Positions 59,102 through 64,000 of a stretch of 64,000 nucleotides of DNA are shown here, piece by piece. Position 1 is the stretch's first letter; every line of letters starts with the position of its first letter. Source of the stretch: Planococcus sp. MSAK28401 (GTDB lineage: Bacteria > Bacillota > Bacilli > Bacillales_A > Planococcaceae); NCBI RefSeq assembly GCF_018283455.1, contig NZ_JAAMTH010000001.1, positions 3,205,501 to 3,269,500 of the forward strand, read 5' to 3'. The notes under the pieces were generated by a model. The model did not search any database and was not told the DNA's origin. It worked only from the letters and a program-made list of their open reading frames with translations. Both the position numbers and the translations under genes were made by a program.

Positions 59102-59932
59102 ATGGGTAAATTACAAGATAAAGTAACCGTCATTACAGGTGCAGCAACAGGCATCGGGAAAGCGACAGCAGAAGTATTTGCACAAGAAGGCGCCATCGTC
59201 CTGCTTGCGGATATTAAAGAAGAGGCATTGCAGGAAACGGTCGACAAAATCAATGAAAACGGCGGCACGGCAAAAAGCTTCCAGGTGAATATCGCCAAGG
59301 AAGAGGACGTCACTTCTTTCGCTAATCAAGTAAAAGAACAATACGGCACCGTCTATGCCTTGTTCAATAACGCCGGCATCGACCAAGAAGGCGGCAAAGT
59401 GCATGAGTACCCGGTCGATTTGTTCGACGACATCACCGCTACTGACTTGCGCGGCACTTTCTTGATGAGCAAATATTTCATCCCGCTCATGATGGACAAT
59501 GGCGGGGCGATCGTCAACAACGCTTCCATGTCCGGCAGCTTTGCCGATTTGGACCGCTCGGGCTATAACGCAGCGAAAGGCGGCATCATTAACTTCACGA
59601 AATCCATCGCCATCGAATACGGAAGATCCGGCATTCGCGCCAACTCCGTATCCCCTGGCACAATCGAAACACCACTGATTGATGAACTTGCTGGCTCTAA
59701 AGAGGAAGAAGCAGGACGTGAGTTCAGAGAAAGCAATAGATGGCTCGCTCCTTTAGGGCGCCTTGGCTTACCGAAGGAAATCGCTACGACGGTGTTGTTC
59801 CTCGTCTCAAGCGACAGCTCTTACCTGACAGGCCAGGATATTGTTGTGGACGGCGGTCTCACCGCTTACACATGGCCGGGCAAAATGGTCATGGACGACA
59901 ACTGGAAAAAAACAACGACAAAAGAACAATAA
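59102..59932 (+). CDS. SDR-family oxidoreductase
   Basis: A 276-residue classical SDR. Motifs: VTVITGAATGIGKATAEVFAQEGAIVLLAD (TGxxxGxG with Asp for NAD), ALFNNAGIDQEG, Ser in VNNASMSGSF, Y-x-x-x-K in YNAAKGGIINF, and SVSPGTIETPL. The C-terminus has an unusual tail (TWPGKMVMDDNWKKTTTKEQ). The Asp after the glycine motif favours NAD over NADP. The substrate is unknown, with glucose dehydrogenase-like or acyl reductase members as relatives. GAGGAGGAAC precedes ATG 59102; the ORF extension to 59060 lies in the leader. Confidence 0.9.
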   Translation: MGKLQDKVTVITGAATGIGKATAEVFAQEGAIVLLADIKEEALQETVDKINENGGTAKSFQVNIAKEEDVTSFANQVKEQYGTVYALFNNAGIDQEGGKVHEYPVDLFDDITATDLRGTFLMSKYFIPLMMDNGGAIVNNASMSGSFADLDRSGYNAAKGGIINFTKSIAIEYGRSGIRANSVSPGTIETPLIDELAGSKEEEAGREFRESNRWLAPLGRLGLPKEIATTVLFLVSSDSSYLTGQDIVVDGGLTAYTWPGKMVMDDNWKKTTTKEQ

Positions 59933-59938
59933 GACTAC

Positions 59939-59996
59939 AAAAAGAACCCCGAACGGCAGCTGTTTTCAACAGTAGCCCGTTTGGGGTTCTTTTTTA
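59939..59996. terminator. Bidirectional terminator
   Basis: AAAGAACCCC-GAACGG pairs with CCGTTT-GGGGTTCTTT with minor mismatches; T-run on the plus strand, convergent genes on both sides. Confidence 0.85.
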
Positions 59997-60386
59997 TTTA
60001 TGTTTAGTTTTTTGTTTCGGTGTAGACTTTGCTTGGTTTGCCTTCACGTCCAATTGCTCAGGACGCTCAAGTTTCACTACCGCATATGCGAGCCTCATCA
60101 ACACCATAACCATCACGCCGACACCAACAGCCAAATAAATCATCGTGAAAGCTTTGCTCAAATTACCTGTCGGCGCAAGACCGGTCTCAATACCGGTCGG
60201 AATCAAGCTGACGAAGGCGAAATAAAAAGCATCAAAAAAGGCCCAGCCTTCTATTTGATAATAGAACAAAGTCCCCGACAGCACGATGAACGCCAAAGTC
60301 AGCAGCAAGGTCCTGAACAACGGCTCTTTGCCAATGCGGTAAATGGCGGACAGCAAGCGTTTCAAGGTCAGTATAAGGGAAATCAT
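59994..60386 (-). CDS. Two-TM ion channel family protein with altered filter
   Basis: A 130-residue protein of the 2TM potassium channel type (Ion_trans_2). TM1 is TLLLTLAFIVLSGTLFYYQIEGW, the pore helix FDAFYFAFVSLIPTG, and TM2 LSKAFTMIYLAVGVGVMVMVLMRLAYAV, followed by a basic tail. The filter region reads SLIPTGIETGLAPTG, where canonical channels have T-(V/I)-G-(Y/F)-G-D. Thus a Glu replaces Gly and an aromatic residue is lost. It may be a non-selective or differently tuned channel. Its start lies 22 bp after msrA on the same strand, so the two may be co-transcribed. Confidence 0.8.
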   Translation of the reverse strand: MISLILTLKRLLSAIYRIGKEPLFRTLLLTLAFIVLSGTLFYYQIEGWAFFDAFYFAFVSLIPTGIETGLAPTGNLSKAFTMIYLAVGVGVMVMVLMRLAYAVVKLERPEQLDVKANQAKSTPKQKTKHK

Positions 60387-60407
60387 GGGGTCATCACGCT
60401 CTTTTCT

Positions 60408-60878
60408 TTACGCATACTTGGTCAATAAAGCTGTTGGGATATGGCAATAATCATCCGGGCATCTATCCAAACGGTCCTGATGCTCAGCTGCGCTGGCTAT
60501 ATAATTCTCAAGCGGCAAAACTTCGACTGCAATGCGTGCCGCATCTGTTCGTTCATTCATGAAGGCTTTTGCTGTGGTTAAATGTTCCGGCTTTTTGCTG
60601 TAAACGCCGGTTCTGTATTTCTCTCCGACATCCTCGCCTTGTTTATTGACGCTATACGGATCGATGATTTCAAAGAAATACTCCATCAGTTGTTGGACCG
60701 ACACGCGCGAAGGATCGAACGTAGTTTTGACGCATTCCGCGTAGCCGTCGTAATCGCCTTCTAGCGATTGCGTCTCGCCGTTTGCCCGTCCCGCTTCGGT
60801 CGACTCGACACCCGGCAAAGTTTTGATGAACGCCTGCACGCCCCATAAGCACCCACCTGCAAGATATATAGTTTCCAT
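60408..60878 (-). CDS. msrA: Peptide-methionine (S)-S-oxide reductase MsrA
   Basis: A 156-residue MsrA, which repairs methionine sulfoxide in proteins. The active site is IYLAGGCLWGVQAF (Cys in GCLWG, where GCFWG is usual), then TEAGRANGETQ, YDGYAECVKTTFDP and FFEIIDPYSVNKQGEDVGEKYRTGVY (D-x-G-x-x-Y). It ends earlier than the common 175-residue form, and the resolving Cys is probably in RCPDDYCHI. GGAGTGTCGG precedes the ATG. The Phe to Leu change next to the nucleophile may affect substrate contact. Confidence 0.9.
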   Translation of the reverse strand: METIYLAGGCLWGVQAFIKTLPGVESTEAGRANGETQSLEGDYDGYAECVKTTFDPSRVSVQQLMEYFFEIIDPYSVNKQGEDVGEKYRTGVYSKKPEHLTTAKAFMNERTDAARIAVEVLPLENYIASAAEHQDRLDRCPDDYCHIPTALLTKYA

Positions 60879-61275
60879 ACCGACACTCCTCTTGTGCTAC
60901 ATTGGCTCTTGCCATGCGAGCCGAGCTGTTTCATTCAGTATAGCATCTCAAGGAATCCAGCATAATCCTGCGTTATTTCCTCGATGTCAGCTTTTGGCTA
61001 AGCCCGAATCCATTGTTTCAATAAACCGCTTTTTAAGAATTGTTGACCTCTAGGATCGTCAGCGCCTTTTTTACATAGAGAAATGGCTCCACTGTTGAAT
61101 CCGATATACCTATTAAATATACAAAACAAATTTTTAGCGTTTTGCCAGAGGTGCAATCATCACTTTTGGGTGCTCATGAAAACACATACTCTACACTATA
61201 TATTCAGAATAATTAAATAGTTATGATGTTTTTACCGAGTTGCAATACCGGTAAGACGAGAAGGAGTGACTTTTG
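60879..61275. other. Intergenic region before the neutral protease
   Basis: About 400 bp between divergent genes; AT-rich near 61100-61240. It must hold the protease promoter. I could not choose between several weak -35/-10 pairs and saw no operator or RNA motif. Confidence 0.5.
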
Positions 61276-62934
61276 ATGAGCAAAAAGAAATTACTGACTT
61301 TAAGTTTGGCAGCTTCACTCGCATTATCCGCGACAGCGGTTTCCGCCGATACCCTATCTAAGCAGGAAACAGAAAAAGTCCATGTCAATAAAGATACCCA
61401 GACGCCCGATTTCATTTCCGGGACATTGACTGAACCATCCGATCAAGATGCAAAAGAAATTGTCTTTACATATTTGGAAGAAAACGAAGACACATATAAA
61501 ATCGATAAAAAAGACCTTTCCAGCTTCAAAGTCATCAGCCAGGAAACAGACGATCTCGGCTTCACTAAAGTGAAGCTCCAGCAGAAATTTAAAGGCGTGC
61601 CTGTGTTCGGTTCCGTGATCAACGCTCACGTTGACCAAGACGGTGTGCTTACTTCCATCTCAGGGAATTTGGCGCCGGAATTATACGATAAGAAATCCTT
61701 GAAAAAAGGCGCAACCTTGAAAGCGGGGGCTGCAGTCGAAAAAGCAGCGGCTGACTTGAAAGAAAAGATCGGCAGTTCCCCGGAGCTTGAAGTTGAAGTG
61801 ACACCGGAATTGGTCATCTATTCCAAAGACGGGCAAGCGCATTTTGCCTACAGCGCTGAATTCGAATTCCTTTATCCGGAACCGGGGAATTATCAATACT
61901 TTGTGGATGCGAAGACCGGCGATATCCTCGATTCCTATAACCAGATCCATGAAGCTAAGCCATCAGGCGGCGGCGCCAGCTTGGCAGGCAATGATTCGAC
62001 AGCGACCGGCAAAGGTGTATTGGGAGATACGAAAACATTCAATACTTTGGTCAACAGCAATGGTTCTTACCTGGTCGACCGCACGCGCGGCAACGGAATT
62101 TTCACGTACGATGCCAAAAACCGCACACGTACGCCGGGCACGCTTTGGCTCGACAGCGATAATGTCTACAACGCCGCTTATGACGGCGCTGCAGTAGATG
62201 CCCATACTTACGCTGGCCAGACCTACGATTACTTCCAGGATATCCATAGCCGCAATAGTTACGACGGCAACGGAGCTGAGTTGGTTTCCACTGTCCATTA
62301 TGGCCGCAGCTATAACAACGCGTTTTGGAGCGGTTCGCAAATGGTCTACGGTGACGGTGACGGCACTACCTTCGTGCCATTATCCGGTGCACTGGATGTC
62401 ATCGCGCATGAATTGACGCACGCCGTGACGGATACTTCCGCTGACTTGATCTACCAGAACGAATCCGGCGCAATCAACGAATCGATGTCCGATATTTTCG
62501 GCACGCTTGTTGAATACCATTTCAATAACAAGCCCGACTGGCAAGTGGGCGAAGACATCTATACGCCAAACGTCTCGGGCGATGCACTACGCTCGATGGA
62601 AGACCCGACTTTGAGCGGAGACCCGGATCATTACTCAAAACGCTATACGGGCACGGGTGATTACGGCGGCGTCCATATCAACTCCGGCATCAGCAACAAA
62701 GCGGCGTTCCTGCTCGCCAATGGCGGCACGCATTACGGCGTGACAGTCGCTGGCATCGGCAACGATAAAGCGGGCGATATCTACTACCGCACACTCACGC
62801 AATACTTGACGCCGAACTCCAACTACAGCCACTTCCGCGTTTCCACCATCCAAGCGGCAACGGATCTGTACGGTGCATCGAGTGCTGAAGTCGCAAGTGT
62901 TAAAGCAGCGTTCTCGGCTGTCGGCGTCAACTGA
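61276..62934 (+). CDS. Secreted neutral metalloprotease (thermolysin family M4)
   Basis: A 552-residue prepro-enzyme. The signal peptide is [22 protein letters not shown]. The FTP and PepSY propeptide spans about 30-215 (e.g. [26 protein letters not shown] and [22 protein letters not shown]). The mature protease starts near [19 protein letters not shown]. Zinc site and catalytic residues: [13 protein letters not shown] (HExxH) and [14 protein letters not shown] (third ligand Glu); substrate-binding His in [18 protein letters not shown]. It is a secreted endopeptidase cutting before hydrophobic residues. AAGGAGTGA precedes ATG 61276. It is close in length to Bacillus NprE/Npr (520-550). Confidence 0.96.
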   Translation: MSKKKLLTLSLAASLALSATAVSADTLSKQETEKVHVNKDTQTPDFISGTLTEPSDQDAKEIVFTYLEENEDTYKIDKKDLSSFKVISQETDDLGFTKVKLQQKFKGVPVFGSVINAHVDQDGVLTSISGNLAPELYDKKSLKKGATLKAGAAVEKAAADLKEKIGSSPELEVEVTPELVIYSKDGQAHFAYSAEFEFLYPEPGNYQYFVDAKTGDILDSYNQIHEAKPSGGGASLAGNDSTATGKGVLGDTKTFNTLVNSNGSYLVDRTRGNGIFTYDAKNRTRTPGTLWLDSDNVYNAAYDGAAVDAHTYAGQTYDYFQDIHSRNSYDGNGAELVSTVHYGRSYNNAFWSGSQMVYGDGDGTTFVPLSGALDVIAHELTHAVTDTSADLIYQNESGAINESMSDIFGTLVEYHFNNKPDWQVGEDIYTPNVSGDALRSMEDPTLSGDPDHYSKRYTGTGDYGGVHINSGISNKAAFLLANGGTHYGVTVAGIGNDKAGDIYYRTLTQYLTPNSNYSHFRVSTIQAATDLYGASSAEVASVKAAFSAVGVN

Positions 62935-63005
62935 TCGATCGGCCAAAGCAACATAACGCAGCTATAAGCGCAGCTTTCATTTGCGTATCACTGCCTTATC
63001 AATAA

Positions 63006-63042
63006 ATAAAGCACAGCTGATTCCATTCAGCTGTGCTTTATT
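63006..63042. terminator. Bidirectional terminator
   Basis: AAAGCACAGCTGA and its complement form a 13-bp stem between convergent genes. Confidence 0.9.
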
Positions 63043-63062
63043 GCGTTCATATTATTATCGGA

Positions 63063-63581
63063 TTATGGAATAATCACCAACGAAACAGCGCGTTCGCTCC
63101 CTTGTTCCGGCTCTTGAGCATGATAGTATTTTTCCATTAATGAACTGAGCTCCGACTGAAAATTGGCAAAAGAATCGTCTGTTAAATTCAGCTTCACTAA
63201 AGAAAATGTCGATTGATCCTGGGACTGCTCTTCCACGCTGCGCTCATGGTAATTTTTATAGTTTTGCAGAATGTACATAAAATAGTACGTGATGAACCGG
63301 ATTCTCTCGCTATAAGTAGCTGACTGCCAGTCTTCCTGGCTCACTTTATAAGCTTGCGTGTTCAGTGCATAGAGTTTTTCTTCCACTTTCCCGCTGCGGT
63401 TTATGCCCACCACTTTCAGCAAGTCATCCTCCACCATGGAATTCACGTGTCTGTACAAAGTCGCTTGCGACACTTCTTTCAATAGTTTATTCAGCTGCAG
63501 GATCGATAAGCCCTCATCAACATCGATCAATTCCAAAGCTATTTTAAACCTGACTTGGTTTTTAAATAAATCAAATTCCAT
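63063..63581 (-). CDS. HTH transcriptional regulator (ArsR-like winged helix)
   Basis: A 172-residue protein. The N-terminal winged HTH is VRFKIALELIDVDEGLSILQLNKLLKEVSQATLYRHVNSMVEDDLLKVVGINRSGKVEEKLYAL. The C-terminal 100 residues are helical, probably for dimerisation and ligand sensing (ERIRFITYYFMYILQNYKNYHE; FQSELSSLMEKYYHAQ). ATG 63581 is used because GGGGAC lies 9 nt upstream. It is divergent from the PLDc_N-type gene, whose promoter overlaps a perfect palindrome; the regulator may bind there and control a downstream ABC system. Confidence 0.8.
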   Translation of the reverse strand: MEFDLFKNQVRFKIALELIDVDEGLSILQLNKLLKEVSQATLYRHVNSMVEDDLLKVVGINRSGKVEEKLYALNTQAYKVSQEDWQSATYSERIRFITYYFMYILQNYKNYHERSVEEQSQDQSTFSLVKLNLTDDSFANFQSELSSLMEKYYHAQEPEQGSERAVSLVIIP

Positions 63582-63710
63582 GTGCAATGTCCCCTTTTTG
63601 AGTGCGCTTAATTAGCTATTATATATTCTTTCTGTTGATTTACCAACTCCACCTAAATGGCCGGCTGGCAGCGCGTAACCTGCTGAAAATAACGGGCATG
63701 CATAAAGTAG

Positions 63711-63745
63711 TTGACGTTTCTATTATCATTATTGATAATGATAAT
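63711..63745 (+). promoter_or_regulatory. Promoter overlapping a perfect 24-bp palindrome
   Basis: TTGACG at 63711-63716 and GATAAT at 63734-63739 with 17-nt spacing make a promoter. The palindrome at 63722-63745 has 11-bp arms (ATTATCATTAT and its complement) around TG. GATAAT-type hexamers in series resemble Fur boxes, but the order differs from the 19-bp Fur consensus. Confidence 0.7.
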
Positions 63746-63761
63746 GGAAAGGGTGATAATT

Positions 63762-64000
63762 ATGAATACTGATATTACTGCTTTACTGGAAATCGATTGG
63801 GCACAAATCCTGCCGTTCGCCTTGCCCATTATCTTCTTCAACTTATTGCTCATTGGCGTCGCACTGTACGACTGGTTTAAGCGGAAAGATCGGATTGCGG
63901 CACCGTATGCTTGGCTCGCCGCCATCTTATTATTCCAATCATTAGGGCCGATCTTGTATCTGGTCATCGGAAGGAAGGTCATTCGCCATGATTACAGTCG
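63762..64000 (+). CDS. PLDc_N-domain membrane protein (YxlE-like), cut by window edge
   Basis: The first about 79 codons of a small membrane protein: NTDITALLEIDWAQILPFALPIIFFNLLLIGVALYDWFKRKDRIAAPYAWLAAILLFQSLGPILYLVIGRK. The two helices with the GPILYLVIGRK end are the PLDc_N domain, seen in YxlE-like small proteins that lie upstream of ABC-2 exporter genes in Bacillales. GAAAGGGTG precedes ATG 63762. I expect an ABC transporter just beyond the window edge. Confidence 0.82.
   Translation, partial: MNTDITALLEIDWAQILPFALPIIFFNLLLIGVALYDWFKRKDRIAAPYAWLAAILLFQSLGPILYLVIGRKVIRHDYS

Noticed and set aside
1..64000. CRISPR arrays, tRNA or rRNA genes, prophage
   Set aside because: I saw no spaced direct repeats, no tRNA cloverleaf motifs such as GGTTCGAATCC, no rRNA signatures and no phage structural genes.

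Overview
The window reads as the chromosome of a low-to-mid GC Gram-positive rod. Family content (class III fructose-1,6-bisphosphatase, two Ktr potassium systems, a ydaO-type c-di-AMP riboswitch, a Bce-type peptide-sensing module, YvgN-like reductase, M4 neutral protease), strong AGGAGG-type ribosome sites and frequent GTG/TTG starts fit Bacillales. A Planococcaceae member such as Planococcus is my best guess, from general resemblance and not from a search. I see no rRNA, tRNA, phage or CRISPR array. One complete insertion sequence and one MITE-like repeat cassette are present.

Layout. 0-6.4 kb: a minus-strand run of small metabolic genes (Nif3-like, alpha/beta hydrolase, P-loop kinase, S66 peptidase, racemase, PLC-like hydrolase, NUDIX). 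An IS3-family IS150-like element has inserted cleanly into the racemase. 6.4-8.2 kb: an ArsR-type repressor and an MFS exporter with related operator-like palindromes. 8.4-15.4 kb: a GAF-STAS signalling protein, an aldo/keto reductase, an MHYT-PAS-GGDEF-EAL c-di-GMP enzyme, two small proteins and an ECF sigma/anti-sigma pair. 15.5-17.8 kb: ktrAB behind a c-di-AMP riboswitch with its own terminator. 17.9-23.7 kb: a TetR repressor with a divergent ABC exporter, then assorted enzymes. 23.9-28.4 kb: a BceRS-BceAB-like two-component/ABC module. 28.7-38.4 kb: AraC regulator, RibD-like reductase, ktrC/ktrD, a sigma-region-2-only protein, MscS channel, CPBP protease, MerR/TPR pair, stress-type SDR and small membrane proteins. 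38.6-38.96 kb: a hairpin-flanked repeat cassette beside the fbp terminator.

The most distinctive part is a distributed c-di-GMP and polysaccharide programme. A GEMM-I (c-di-GMP) riboswitch precedes a secreted TIM-barrel glycosidase-like protein at 41.7-42.7 kb. It is followed by a compact locus at 43.0-50.5 kb: an HPt-REC-GGDEF-REC protein, a membrane-anchored HEAT-repeat protein, a family 2 glycosyltransferase, a stand-alone response regulator and a convergent hybrid histidine kinase. At 56.2-58.8 kb lies a pgaC-pgaD-pgaB (ica-like) poly-N-acetylglucosamine operon, divergent from a two-repeat surface protein with an MPSTG sorting signal. With the GGDEF-EAL protein at 10.6 kb, the window carries synthesis, degradation, sensing and likely outputs of c-di-GMP. 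The 43.0-50.5 kb locus is my candidate for an under-described system.

Other notable points: two genes (cardiolipin synthase and a small membrane protein) seem to start at ATT codons behind good Shine-Dalgarno sites; a two-TM channel has a non-canonical filter; the right edge holds a perfect palindrome overlapping a promoter before a PLDc_N-type gene that runs off the window.
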